In this document: piece by piece, positions 39,006 to 47,825 of the stretch
How positions within the stretch are numbered: the stretch's first letter is position 1
Layout: every line of letters starts with the position of its first letter
Assembly: GCA_046052345.1 (NCBI GenBank)
Contig: JBJOMN010000044.1
Coordinates: forward strand, 52,397 to 116,396
From: Pollutiaquabacter sp046052345
GTDB lineage: Bacteria; Bacteroidota; Bacteroidia; AKYH767-A; 2013-40CM-41-45
Direction: 5' to 3'
Length of the DNA stretch: 64,000 nt
Notes under the pieces: model-generated
Databases searched by the model: none
What the model was told of the DNA's origin: nothing
What the model saw: only the letters and a program-made list of their open reading frames with translations
Made by a program: the position numbers and the translations under genes

Positions 39006-39478
39006 CCTTTACGGAAGACAAGCGCTACGGCGTATGCCGTCACTCCTTCTTCGCGGCCGATGAAACCAAGTTTCTCGTTGGTGGTGGCTTTAATGGAGAG
39101 ATCGCCGGGTGGGAGCTCCATGACGCCGCAAAGGACCTTTATCATCTCCGGAATAAGCGCTCCGATTTTGGGGCGCTGGAGACAAAGCGTGACATCGATG
39201 TTCCCGATTTCGTAACCTTCGGAACCGATGAGGCTGCACACCCGGTGCAGGAGGATCTTGCTGTCGATGTTCTTGAAATCCGCTGATGTGTCCGGGAAAT
39301 GCTTGCCGATATCTCCGAGATTCACGGCCCCGAGAAGAGCGTCACAGATAGCGTGTATGATGACATCCGCATCCGAATGTCCGAAGGCGCCCTTTTCATG
39401 GGCCACTCTGATACCGCCCAGCCAGAAGGGATGGTTTTCTTTCAGTTGATGGACGTCGAAGCCGATGCCGATACGCAT
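38987..39478 (-). CDS. ispF: 2-C-methyl-D-erythritol 2,4-cyclodiphosphate synthase
   Basis: 163 residues. Metal ligands D8, H10 (GIGFDVHQL) and H42 (DVIIHAICDALLGA) are present, as are HSDADV and the ending KLGFIGREEGVTAYAV. The protein is standard in length for the trimeric IspF of the MEP isoprenoid pathway. Convergent 19-base overlap with the DUF2490 gene. No ispD is in the window. Confidence 0.95.
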   Translation of the reverse strand: MRIGIGFDVHQLKENHPFWLGGIRVAHEKGAFGHSDADVIIHAICDALLGAVNLGDIGKHFPDTSADFKNIDSKILLHRVCSLIGSEGYEIGNIDVTLCLQRPKIGALIPEMIKVLCGVMELPPGDLSIKATTNEKLGFIGREEGVTAYAVALVFRKGQKEKA

Positions 39479-39544
39479 GTTGAAACGAATTGGTGCCGAC
39501 GAAGGTAAGGCTTATCCCTGAAGCAGGAGATTGAATTGATATCC

Positions 39545-39571
39545 ATAAAAAAAGGGACCCGAAGGCCCCTT
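39545..39571 (-). terminator. Rho-independent terminator of porV
   Basis: On the minus strand, AAGGGGCC-TTCG-GGTCCCTT (39571 to 39552, one G-T pair) with a stable UUCG loop is followed by seven T. It lies 22 bases after the porV stop. Confidence 0.85.
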
Positions 39572-39592
39572 AGTCGATGATCATATATCCGT

Positions 39593-40828
39593 TTACTCGT
39601 TGTCCTGGTTTTCCGCCTTCAAGCCTTCGAAATTGAAAAGCAGTGTGAAACGTAACGTGTTTTCCAGCGGATTACGCTGTTCAGTAGGGATCAGGTAGGC
39701 GAAGTCAAGACCGAATACATTGTAGCGGAGACCGGCTCCGAGCGTGAAGTACTGGCGGTTTCCTTTAGTGGATGCTTCGTGGAAATAACCGGCACGCAGG
39801 GAGAACTGCTTGTCGTACCAATATTCCACGCCGGTGCACCAGATGAATTCCTTCAATTCTTCGCGGAAGCCTGCCGGCGCATCGCTCCATGAGGAGAAGA
39901 GCGCATTGGCGACAGAAACGGTAGTGGGGTCTTTGCCGAATTCGATGATTTTCCTGCCGTCGATATCCAGACTGTCACGTCCGTCAGGCGTCTTCAGGTA
40001 CACCGGAGGAGTAGGTACCAGCAGCTTGTTGATGTCAATCCCGAAAGCGAACGTGTTATAGTCGTCCAGTTCGATCTCGATATTGCCTCCCAGCCGGAAA
40101 TTCGTCGGAATGAAATCCTTCGACTTGGTATCCGTATAGGAGATCTTGGAGCCGATATTGGAGATGTTCAGGCCGTAAGACATCTTGGCGTCTTTGCCGG
40201 ACAGGTCGATCTCTTTTGTGTAGTATGCAGAAAGGTCAGCCGCAACAGAGGTCCCCGGGCGTGTCTGGATCGTATTGTTCTGTATGGCGATGCCTCCGGT
40301 CAGGTTCGAATAGATATAGCGCAGCGTCAGGCCGCCGGAAAAGTTTTCGCCGAGTTTGCGGGCATACGCCACATCGATGGACCATTCGTTAGGATTGAAT
40401 GAACCGGTCTTTTCGGCGTTCTCATTGGTGAAATCGATGTTGCCGAGGGAGAAGTAACGGAGCGCCATGCCGATGGACTGCTGGTCGCCTACCTTCCGGT
40501 AGCCGGACACATATGCCAGATTGATATCGTTCACGAGGGCGCGAAGCCAGGGAGTGTAAGAGATCGCGAAGCCGGCATCCTTTTCGGCGAAAGCGAGCTT
40601 TGAACCGTTCCAGTGGATCGAATTCGCATCCGGTGAAGTAGCGGCACCGAAATCGCCCATTCCGCCGGCCCTGGAGTCGGGACCGATCAGCAGGAAGGGA
40701 ACCGACGTGGTGATGGTGTTGACCTGTCCGAGTAACGAATCTTTAAAGCCCGAAATCTGGGCAGAAGAGGACAGGGCGAGTGCAGAGGCCAGAACGACCG
40801 CAACGGAGGATTTTCTCATCGGAAACAT
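39593..40828 (-). CDS. porV: Type IX secretion outer-membrane protein PorV
   Basis: 411 residues. Signal peptide SVAVVLASALALSSSAQ, then VPFLLIGPDSRAGGMGDFGA, the conserved PorV start motif, then FadL-type beta-barrel segments (AISYTPWLRALVNDINLAY, LRAGYFHEASTKGNRQYFTL, GLDFAYLIPTEQRNPLENTL). Length and end match PorV/LptO. In the type IX system PorV shuttles cargo to the PorU sortase. It lies 54 bases downstream of porU, in the usual porU-porV order. Confidence 0.95.
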   Translation of the reverse strand: MFPMRKSSVAVVLASALALSSSAQISGFKDSLLGQVNTITTSVPFLLIGPDSRAGGMGDFGAATSPDANSIHWNGSKLAFAEKDAGFAISYTPWLRALVNDINLAYVSGYRKVGDQQSIGMALRYFSLGNIDFTNENAEKTGSFNPNEWSIDVAYARKLGENFSGGLTLRYIYSNLTGGIAIQNNTIQTRPGTSVAADLSAYYTKEIDLSGKDAKMSYGLNISNIGSKISYTDTKSKDFIPTNFRLGGNIEIELDDYNTFAFGIDINKLLVPTPPVYLKTPDGRDSLDIDGRKIIEFGKDPTTVSVANALFSSWSDAPAGFREELKEFIWCTGVEYWYDKQFSLRAGYFHEASTKGNRQYFTLGAGLRYNVFGLDFAYLIPTEQRNPLENTLRFTLLFNFEGLKAENQDNE

Positions 40829-40882
40829 GTAGCCGGGTGGGATTGGGGGGCAAATATAAGTGACAATTCAGTAGATGCCTAA

Positions 40883-43800
40883 TCAGCGCAGAATGACAAG
40901 TTTTTCGAACTTGTCCGCAGTGGAACCGTCCGGTGTACGGACTTTAAGTTTGTAGATATAAACTCCTTTGCCGATGCGGTCACCGAAGTCGTCCAGTCCG
41001 TCCCACTTGAGTTCTTCTGAACGGAATCCCTCATTAAGGATCCTGCCGCTGATGGTCTTCAGGAGTTTTCCGGAGACCGTGAAGACCTGGATCTGGGCAT
41101 CAAGCGGCGTATAAGGACGGTTGTGTTCGAACATGAAGGTCGTAGAGGTGGTGAAGGGGTTCGGGTAGTTCATCACGTGGTCCAGGGCCAGTACCGCGGA
41201 TTCCTCGACGATGAAGTCCGTGATGGCTTCGCTGCTGTTATTGTGCACATCCCATACCTTGAATTTCAGGGAATGCGGTCCTGTGCTCAAGTCCTCGAAC
41301 GGAAAGGTGACTTTGCCCTGCCGGTAACTGTCAAGGTCGTACTGGAAGTAATCGTTCACGACAAAGGTCTTGCCGGCATCGTTGTCCAGCACAGCGGTCA
41401 TATCATGTCCGATTCCGCTGCCGACGCCATTGATTCCGCTCGAGTCGGAGATGAAGGCGAGCATTTTCGGATTCTCGTCGGTCATGCTTCCGCGGATGAA
41501 CTTCTCGTCGTTCATGTAAAGTCGGATCGCGGGACCGGCTTCGTCACCGGACATGCCGGCATCGAACCCTCCCACCACGATGGAGGTGTCGTAACCGGTC
41601 GCATCGCTTACGCCGTTCTGGGCGTAATAGGAGATTTTTCCGAATCCGTAAGGGAATTGGATGTCCTTCGGCACCACGAACGTGAAGGTGAAGCTCCCGT
41701 TGGTGACGCTGGTCTTTCCCTTGAAGATGACGTTTCGCTGCGCAGTGAAGGGACGGGGTATCGAAGGATCGCTGGAGACGTTCTGGTCGTTACCCAGCGT
41801 ATAATAGGTCATCTTCTTGTCATAGACGGTAGGCGTGATGATGCCGTTGAATCCGGTGAGCCGGTTTCCGTTAAGGTCGGTCACCTCGCCGGAAACGGTC
41901 ACACGTCGGAGCGCCTTCAGGGTATCTGAACCTACCTGAACCGGTCGGCCGTTGATTTCAGTGGTTCGGACATTGAAGGTGGGATAGGCGAGCGGCAATG
42001 CGGGGTCTCCGATCAGCAGGAAGTTCCGGACATAGATGTCGGAAAAAACGTCGGCTTTTGTCTCTTCGAAAACCTCGCCCAACGTAGGCACGCGTCCTTC
42101 AAAGGGTTCGAAGACATGTGTGTAGAATTTCTTGGCAAGATTGTAATTGGAACTTGAGAATGCGAGACGGGAAGTCGTGAAAAGGCAGATGCCTCCGCCT
42201 TGCGGATTGAGGAAAACGTATTCTCCGGCGGATGTTCGGCTTGGATCGTCGACACGCGTGAATTCACACGTGGCGGTAAGGAATGCGGCCAGACGGTGCT
42301 TGTTGGTCCAGCCGTTGATGTCACTTACTTCCAGAACACGCTCGTGCGCCCAACCTACCTCACCGCCGTGTCCGATGTAGGTGAGCAGCAAAGCCCCGCG
42401 TTCGATACGGTCTACGATCGCGCGCTGCGCCTCCGGGTAGCGCTGCCCGCCCGGCGTCGTGATCTGGTTGAACGCATCCATGTAAATCTTGTCGATATTG
42501 TAGAGCCTGTGCCGGCTGTCGACCGTGTCGGCCAACGCATCCGCCTGTTTCAGGTGGGTGTTATTGTCCTGGTCGTCGGCGACGAAGGCGACGATGTTTC
42601 TCCAGTCGCCGCGCGTGGAGGCGCTCTCTGCTGCAGAAGCCACCGATCCGCCGTAGTCTATTATCTTATCGACCGCCGACTGGGCTTCGGCAACGGACTT
42701 GACCGGAAGACGGCCCACCGCCATATCGACGATCTCTCCGTTCCCCCATTCCCCTTCGTTCTGGTCCAGCAGTCCGAAGAAGTCGTCAGAGGTATAGGTC
42801 TGGGTCTGATTCAGCGAACCGGTAGACTGGTAAGAGGGTACGAAATTCGTGTTGTCTGTGATACGGTACTTGTTGTCGTACGACGCATCTCCCATGAGCA
42901 GCAGGTATCGCGGCATCTCCTCCGGTGTCGTTGCCCGTTCGTAGAACATCTTCACGAAGTTGCGGATCGCACAGACGTCCTGGGCGCCGGAGGAAAACTC
43001 GTTATATACTTCACGCGTATCGGCGACATGCACGGTCAGTCCACGGGACCGGTGAAATGCGGCCAGTTGCTCCGATTGCGCTCTGAATCCGGGATAGGTC
43101 ACGATGATCATCTCCGCCTCGGAGAGTCCGTGAAGGTCCTGGTTCTTCATCTTCCCTGCGGCAATCGGATCTCCGGCGGAGGAGGGTGTAAACGCGATGT
43201 ATTCGTGCAGGTCTTCAGCGGATGCGGCGAAACCCCGGATACCGTTGTTGTCGGCGGTCTCCTGCAAGACGACTTCTACAGGATCCGTCACATCCCAAAC
43301 GAGATGGTTGGCACCGATGCCGGGGATGTTGAATTGCGCGGTATTGCCCGGTCCTACGGATTCAGCATCCCGGAAACGGAATTGGGCAGGTCGTCCGTTA
43401 GCGGTCAGCGAACAACGACCGTTGAGCTCGATGAAATTGACCCAGCCAATGGCGCCCGGGTCGCTGGAATAGAACTGGATGGTCACATCGACGTTAGCTC
43501 CTGAGGCCGGGACCGTGTCGAGAAGGCTTACCGGCAAGGCATAATTGTCTTGAGGTGAGGTGCCCACGTCGGCAAAATACTGGGTGGCGATCGTCGTACC
43601 GTTCACCTTCACGATGAAGGCATTGTTGTTGTTGTTGATACTGTTGATGGCACGTCCAAGGAAGCCGGCACGTAGTATGATCGGGGATCCGGGCGTAACG
43701 TTGGGAAACGTGAAGCTGAAACTCCTTGTTGGGTTGATGTTGTCCATCCGTTCACCGTACCATTCCCTTCCTGACTTCAAGAGGTTGTATTGGTCGTTTT

Positions 43801-44749
43801 CGTGAAACGCGTAATCGTTGAAGGTGGTGACGTTGACGACGGGTTGTGACGCGGATGTGCTTCGCGAGGATATCCTTTTGCCGACGCCGGCGTCTGCGGT
43901 GATGAAGTAATAGGTGGTGTCGCAGTATTGGTTGGTCTTGTAGGAGAAGCGTACGTTCGATGAGTCGTACTTCCAGACCGTCTGGCTCGTTCCGTAGAAT
44001 AAAGCATAGTCGCCCTGGTCGAAGCGCCCGTCGGATTCGCCGTACACGTAGATGGCGTTCTCAGGCGCCTCCTCATAAGGCGTTGCGGAATTGAGGTAGG
44101 GGAGTTGTCCGCCCCCGCTGCCGTAGACCCGAAGGTTCCTCGGATCGATGCGGTCCACATCCATGCCGATGTTCTTCAGGAAGGCGTAGCTGAGACGATA
44201 TACCCCTGTGCCTGTCACGGCGACACGGTACCATTCACCGGCACTCAGCGCACTCGAGGCGGCGGCGGTCCTGCGCGCGCGCGCGGGTGCCGTGCCCGCA
44301 AGCGGCTGTGCCGAGAGCCGGAATTCGACTAACCGCTCATATCCGCCGGAGGCTGATGCCCGGATTGCACAAACGTTGACGGCGGCGAAGGGCTTCTTTT
44401 TCCTGTAAACGGTCCTGCAGTTGACTTTGAAATCAGCACTCAGGTCAGTTGCAGCAATGCCGCGCGTATCAGAGATCTTCTCGGTGCGTACGACCGTGAG
44501 TTGGGGCTTCGCGTCGTAGCTTCCGGCGGGTAATTCGAAAAGTTGTTCGTAGCAGGGGAGAAAGTTTCCGTCCAGCACAGCTCCCTCGAAATATTGATTC
44601 AGGAACACCCGTTCATCAGGAAGCTTGGTCTCATGGACGCCTTTCCACTCCAGTTGCCCGCTCACGGTTTCCCGGACGGATGCTGTCCGGGCGGCCACGC
44701 TCAGGAAAGGCATGAAAAGAATGAGCAAGAGTGTCGGTTGAAATCGCAT
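40883..44749 (-). CDS. porU: Type IX secretion sortase PorU
   Basis: About 1288 residues from ATG 44749 (MRFQPTLLLILFMPFLSVAA, a signal peptide); an upstream ATG would add 44 unlikely residues. The N-terminal region is beta-rich, followed by the C25 gingipain-like peptidase domain with VTYPGFRAQSEQLAAFHRSR, LLLMGDASYDNKYR, TYIGHGGEVGWAHE (catalytic His about 793) and AAFLTATCEFTRVDDPS (catalytic Cys about 826). The C terminus ends in NYPNPF...GVYIYKLKV, the type IX sorting-domain-like pattern also kept in PorU. A GC dinucleotide run (44273-44285) encodes a short Ala/Arg tract. It removes cargo C-terminal domains at the cell surface. Confidence 0.94.
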   Translation of the reverse strand: MRFQPTLLLILFMPFLSVAARTASVRETVSGQLEWKGVHETKLPDERVFLNQYFEGAVLDGNFLPCYEQLFELPAGSYDAKPQLTVVRTEKISDTRGIAATDLSADFKVNCRTVYRKKKPFAAVNVCAIRASASGGYERLVEFRLSAQPLAGTAPARARRTAAASSALSAGEWYRVAVTGTGVYRLSYAFLKNIGMDVDRIDPRNLRVYGSGGGQLPYLNSATPYEEAPENAIYVYGESDGRFDQGDYALFYGTSQTVWKYDSSNVRFSYKTNQYCDTTYYFITADAGVGKRISSRSTSASQPVVNVTTFNDYAFHENDQYNLLKSGREWYGERMDNINPTRSFSFTFPNVTPGSPIILRAGFLGRAINSINNNNNAFIVKVNGTTIATQYFADVGTSPQDNYALPVSLLDTVPASGANVDVTIQFYSSDPGAIGWVNFIELNGRCSLTANGRPAQFRFRDAESVGPGNTAQFNIPGIGANHLVWDVTDPVEVVLQETADNNGIRGFAASAEDLHEYIAFTPSSAGDPIAAGKMKNQDLHGLSEAEMIIVTYPGFRAQSEQLAAFHRSRGLTVHVADTREVYNEFSSGAQDVCAIRNFVKMFYERATTPEEMPRYLLLMGDASYDNKYRITDNTNFVPSYQSTGSLNQTQTYTSDDFFGLLDQNEGEWGNGEIVDMAVGRLPVKSVAEAQSAVDKIIDYGGSVASAAESASTRGDWRNIVAFVADDQDNNTHLKQADALADTVDSRHRLYNIDKIYMDAFNQITTPGGQRYPEAQRAIVDRIERGALLLTYIGHGGEVGWAHERVLEVSDINGWTNKHRLAAFLTATCEFTRVDDPSRTSAGEYVFLNPQGGGICLFTTSRLAFSSSNYNLAKKFYTHVFEPFEGRVPTLGEVFEETKADVFSDIYVRNFLLIGDPALPLAYPTFNVRTTEINGRPVQVGSDTLKALRRVTVSGEVTDLNGNRLTGFNGIITPTVYDKKMTYYTLGNDQNVSSDPSIPRPFTAQRNVIFKGKTSVTNGSFTFTFVVPKDIQFPYGFGKISYYAQNGVSDATGYDTSIVVGGFDAGMSGDEAGPAIRLYMNDEKFIRGSMTDENPKMLAFISDSSGINGVGSGIGHDMTAVLDNDAGKTFVVNDYFQYDLDSYRQGKVTFPFEDLSTGPHSLKFKVWDVHNNSSEAITDFIVEESAVLALDHVMNYPNPFTTSTTFMFEHNRPYTPLDAQIQVFTVSGKLLKTISGRILNEGFRSEELKWDGLDDFGDRIGKGVYIYKLKVRTPDGSTADKFEKLVILR

Positions 44750-45055
44750 GGTTTGCTTTCGTAGGTGAAGGCCAAGTTTGGTTAACGGCCGGTAAGCCGG
44801 AATTATTGCCAATTGAACAAAATTACCCGAAAAAAGATTAAAAAAATCCCATAAACCGCGTAGTTGCAGGAAGTGTCCCACTGTTTATGAGCCCATTGCT
44901 CAATAAACCACTTAATTTTTTCGGATTATTGGATAAAATCCTTAAAATTGTGAAGATAATCTTACGTCCTTGGAGGCTGTATTAGTATTGCAATCCAATG
45001 CATTACGAAACCATGCTACCTTGCAAGACGTATCATCCGTTCAAACCCAGTAGTC
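44750..45055. other. Divergent AT-rich promoter region between porU and porP-like gene
   Basis: About 306 bases without a gene. A perfect minus-strand -7 element TAATTTTG lies at 44825-44818, about 64 bases upstream of the porU start. For the plus-strand gene, TAGTATTG (44983-44990) and TACCTTGC (45016-45023) are weaker candidates. No FNR-type palindrome, repeat or RNA structure was recognised. Confidence 0.5.
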
Positions 45056-46009
45056 ATGTTGAGGCGAATATTGTTTTTTGCGGTACTGGCATTGCCAGAG
45101 CTTCTTTTTGCTCAGGATCCTCAGTTCACGCAGTTTTACGCGAATCCGCTTTACTTGAATCCGGCCTTTGCCGGCGCTCAGCGCTGTCCCAGGCTGTGTC
45201 TCAATTATCGTAACCAGTGGCCGGCGCTTTCCGGTAATTTCATCAGCTATACGGCCTCCTACGACCAGCACGTCGACCCCATCGGCGGCTTGGGACTCAT
45301 CGTGCTGAACGACAAGGCCGGTGAAGCGACCCTCACAACCACCAGCGTTAGCGGTATCTACAGCTACCAGCTGAACGTCACCCGTGAATTCTCGATTCGC
45401 GCCGGTTTTCAGGGCACTTATTTCCAGAAGAAAGTGGATTGGGATAAGCTGACCTTCGGGGATATGATCGATCCCCGCTATGGTTTCGTTTACCAGACCC
45501 AGGAAGTGCGCCCCAACCAGAACCGCTCGTTCATGGATTTCTCGGCAGGAATCCTGGGCTATAGCAACAAGGTTTTCGGCGGTGTTGCGGTCCATCACCT
45601 GACCGAGCCCCAGGAATACTACATCAAAGAGGCTCCGGGTTCACAGTTACCCATGAAAATCACGGTGCATGCCGGTGCTATGATTCCGCTGGGCGGAACA
45701 CGGGACAATTCCATGTACATCTCTCCGAATTTCCTCTACCAGAAACAGCGGGATTTCCAGCAGTTCAATATCGGATTCTATGCAGCCAAAGGTCCGCTGA
45801 TCGGCGGTCTGTGGTACCGTGGCGAGGATGCATTTATCGCGCTGATCGGTTTGCAGCAGGGGATCTTCAAATTCGGTTACAGCTACGATGTAACGGTTTC
45901 CAAGCTATACAATGCTTCGGCAGGATCGCACGAACTGTCCATGGGACTCCTTTTCCCCTGCCATCCGAAGAAAAAACGCTTCAGGACCATCAAGTGTCCT
46001 ACGTTTTGA
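45056..46009 (+). CDS. porP: PorP/SprF-family type IX secretion membrane protein
   Basis: 317 residues. Signal peptide RILFFAVLALPELLFAQ, then DPQFTQFYANPLYLNPAFAG, the unmistakable PorP/SprF opening, followed by GGLGLIVLNDKAGEATLTTT, FSIRAGFQGTYFQKKVDWDK and barrel strands to the end (SYDVTVSKLYNASAGSHELS). Members form outer-membrane barrels that cooperate with PorE/Sov or with particular adhesins such as SprB. It is upstream of gldJ by 74 bases, and divergent from porU. It may be a paralogue serving one substrate. Confidence 0.9.
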   Translation: MLRRILFFAVLALPELLFAQDPQFTQFYANPLYLNPAFAGAQRCPRLCLNYRNQWPALSGNFISYTASYDQHVDPIGGLGLIVLNDKAGEATLTTTSVSGIYSYQLNVTREFSIRAGFQGTYFQKKVDWDKLTFGDMIDPRYGFVYQTQEVRPNQNRSFMDFSAGILGYSNKVFGGVAVHHLTEPQEYYIKEAPGSQLPMKITVHAGAMIPLGGTRDNSMYISPNFLYQKQRDFQQFNIGFYAAKGPLIGGLWYRGEDAFIALIGLQQGIFKFGYSYDVTVSKLYNASAGSHELSMGLLFPCHPKKKRFRTIKCPTF

Positions 46010-46016
46010 CCTGAAA

Positions 46017-46047
46017 TTGCCATATTTCAATTAAATAAATACTTTTG
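46017..46047 (+). promoter_or_regulatory. Bacteroidota promoter of gldJ
   Basis: TTG (46017-46019), 20 bases, then TACTTTTG (46040-46047), a perfect TAnnTTTG. It lies 36 bases upstream of the gldJ ATG. Confidence 0.7.
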
Positions 46048-46083
46048 GCCTCCGTTTAATACTCACTACAAGAGCAACGATAA

Positions 46084-47538
46084 ATGAAGAAATTCATGCG
46101 TTTTGGCATTACCCTGTTCTCCGCGGCAGTGATGCTCGTTTCCTGCAGTAAAGACAAATCCGCCATTACCGGCTGGAACTACAACGACCCCAAGAATGGC
46201 GGTTTCGAAGTAGTCGCTTACGACGAACAGGAAACCGGTCCCGGACTGGTCCTCATCGAAGGAGGTACCTATACGATGGGTCGTACAGAGCAGGACATCA
46301 CCATCGACTGGAACAACATTCCGCGTCGTGTGACGGTCAGCTCCTTCTACATGGACGAGACCGAAGTGGCCAACATTCACTACCTCGAATATCTTTATTG
46401 GACCACGCGCGTTTTCGGAACCGACTATCCCGAAGTCTACAAGAAAGCTCTTCCTGATACACTCGTATGGCGCGACAAAGTCGGCTACAACGAGCCCATG
46501 GTCGAGCTCTATCTCCGTCACCCGGCCTACCAGCAATATCCGGTTGTCGGTGTCAACTGGCTGCAGGCGACTGACTTCTGTGCCTGGCGTACCGATCGCG
46601 TGAACGAACAGATCATGATCCGCGAGGGAATCCTTCGCGTGAACCCGAATCAGCTCAACGAGGACAACTTCAATACCGATGCATACCTGGCCGGCCAGTA
46701 TGAAGGCATGGTTCGCAACGACCTCATGGACCTGAATCCCAGTTCCGGTTCCAACGGTACACGCAAGGTGCGCATGGAGGACGGAATCCTTCTGCCGCGT
46801 TACCGCCTGCCCACGGAAGCAGAGTGGGAATACGCCGCCCTTTCACAGATCGGAAATACCATTTATGAGCGTGTCACCGACCGCCGTCAATATCCTTGGA
46901 ACGGAAGCGTCATGCGTAACAGCGACGAGAAGTTCAAAGGGCAGATGTTGGCCAACTACAAGCGCGGCCGTGGTGACAACATGGGTACCGCCGGCTATCT
47001 GAATGATAACGCCGACCGTCCCGCACCGGTCCACTCCTTCTGGCCCAATGATTACGGTCTGTACTGCATGGCCGGTAACGTGAACGAATGGGTGATGGAT
47101 GTCTATCGTCCTCTCTCTCCCGAAGACAAATCCGATTTCAACCCTTTCCGCGGAAATCAGTTCCAGACCCAGCAGCGTGACGAGGAAGGGAATATCGTTG
47201 AAAAAGACAGCCTCGGTCGCGTCATCCTGCGCGATGTGACTGCCGAGGAGAACGTCGACCGTCGCAATTACACGACCTCCGACTACAAGAGCTATCTTGA
47301 TGCCGATGAATCAGAATACATCAAGTATGACTATGCCAACACCAGCATGATCAATGACCGTGCTCGTGTCTATAAAGGAGGTTCCTGGAAGGACCGTGCC
47401 TACTGGTGTTCTCCGGGCGCCCGACGTTTCCTCGATCAGGAGCAGCGCACCGACGACATCGGTTTCCGTTGCGCCATGGTTCGTGTCGGAAGTCCAGTAG
47501 GAATGGGTACCAAGCCCAAATCTTCCATGAAACGCTAA
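46084..47538 (+). CDS. gldJ: Gliding motility/type IX secretion lipoprotein GldJ
   Basis: 484 residues. Lipobox VSC gives lipidated C21. The rest is a formylglycine-generating-enzyme-type (SUMF1) fold: LIEGGTYTMGRTEQD, FYMDETEVANIHYLEYLYW, VGVNWLQATDFCAWRTDRVN, YRLPTEAEWEYAALSQIGN, MAGNVNEWVMDVYRP and ARVYKGGSWKDRAYW. GldJ is the gliding lipoprotein that stabilises GldK/PorK in flavobacteria; GldK has the same fold, but the length, spacing and linked PorU/PorV/PorP genes favour GldJ. Ends at a strong terminator. Confidence 0.9.
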   Translation: MKKFMRFGITLFSAAVMLVSCSKDKSAITGWNYNDPKNGGFEVVAYDEQETGPGLVLIEGGTYTMGRTEQDITIDWNNIPRRVTVSSFYMDETEVANIHYLEYLYWTTRVFGTDYPEVYKKALPDTLVWRDKVGYNEPMVELYLRHPAYQQYPVVGVNWLQATDFCAWRTDRVNEQIMIREGILRVNPNQLNEDNFNTDAYLAGQYEGMVRNDLMDLNPSSGSNGTRKVRMEDGILLPRYRLPTEAEWEYAALSQIGNTIYERVTDRRQYPWNGSVMRNSDEKFKGQMLANYKRGRGDNMGTAGYLNDNADRPAPVHSFWPNDYGLYCMAGNVNEWVMDVYRPLSPEDKSDFNPFRGNQFQTQQRDEEGNIVEKDSLGRVILRDVTAEENVDRRNYTTSDYKSYLDADESEYIKYDYANTSMINDRARVYKGGSWKDRAYWCSPGARRFLDQEQRTDDIGFRCAMVRVGSPVGMGTKPKSSMKR

Positions 47539-47554
47539 AAGCATTTCTCTCACG

Positions 47555-47590
47555 AAAAAGCCATCCCGAAACGGATGGCTTTTTGTTTTT
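47555..47590 (+). terminator. Rho-independent terminator of gldJ
   Basis: Left arm AAAAAGCCATCC (47555-47566), six-base loop, right arm GGATGGCTTTT and a T-run interrupted by one G. Stem core GCCATCC/GGATGGC is shared with the terminator at 47772-47810. Confidence 0.88.
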
Positions 47591-47771
47591 CCGGCATTTC
47601 TTGCTGACCTGTCCGAGCGTTTAGCAGACCGAATTCGAGCGGATCATTCCTTTTGGGTCCGGTATGATGACGAACGGTCAAGGCTTTGAATGTAGCAGGT
47701 CTTCCATCCTTATACGATGGCAGATGTCCGGGTTCCGTTCCCTGAAATGCGTGCACCGCCGAATTGCATTG

Positions 47772-47810
47772 AAAAAAGAAAGCCATCCCGGTGAGGATGG
47801 CTCTTCTTTT
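47772..47810 (-). terminator. Rho-independent terminator of amino-acid permease gene
   Basis: Stem AGCCATCC/GGATGGCT (47781-47788 and 47795-47802) with a six-base loop; the minus strand follows it with TTTCTTTTTT. Same stem core as the gldJ terminator 215 bases away. The 180 bases between them hold no recognised gene. Confidence 0.8.
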
Positions 47811-47825
47811 AACGGTTAACGGCCT

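Noticed and set aside
42200..43504. Long plus-strand open frame (434 codons) inside porU
   Set aside because: It is antisense to a well-supported gene, has shadow-like composition rich in Val, Arg and Asp, and shows no recognisable domain.
44273..44285. GC dinucleotide run in porU as a phase-variation tract
   Set aside because: Only six and a half units, encoding Ala/Arg in a GC-rich stretch; no sign of an out-of-frame variant.
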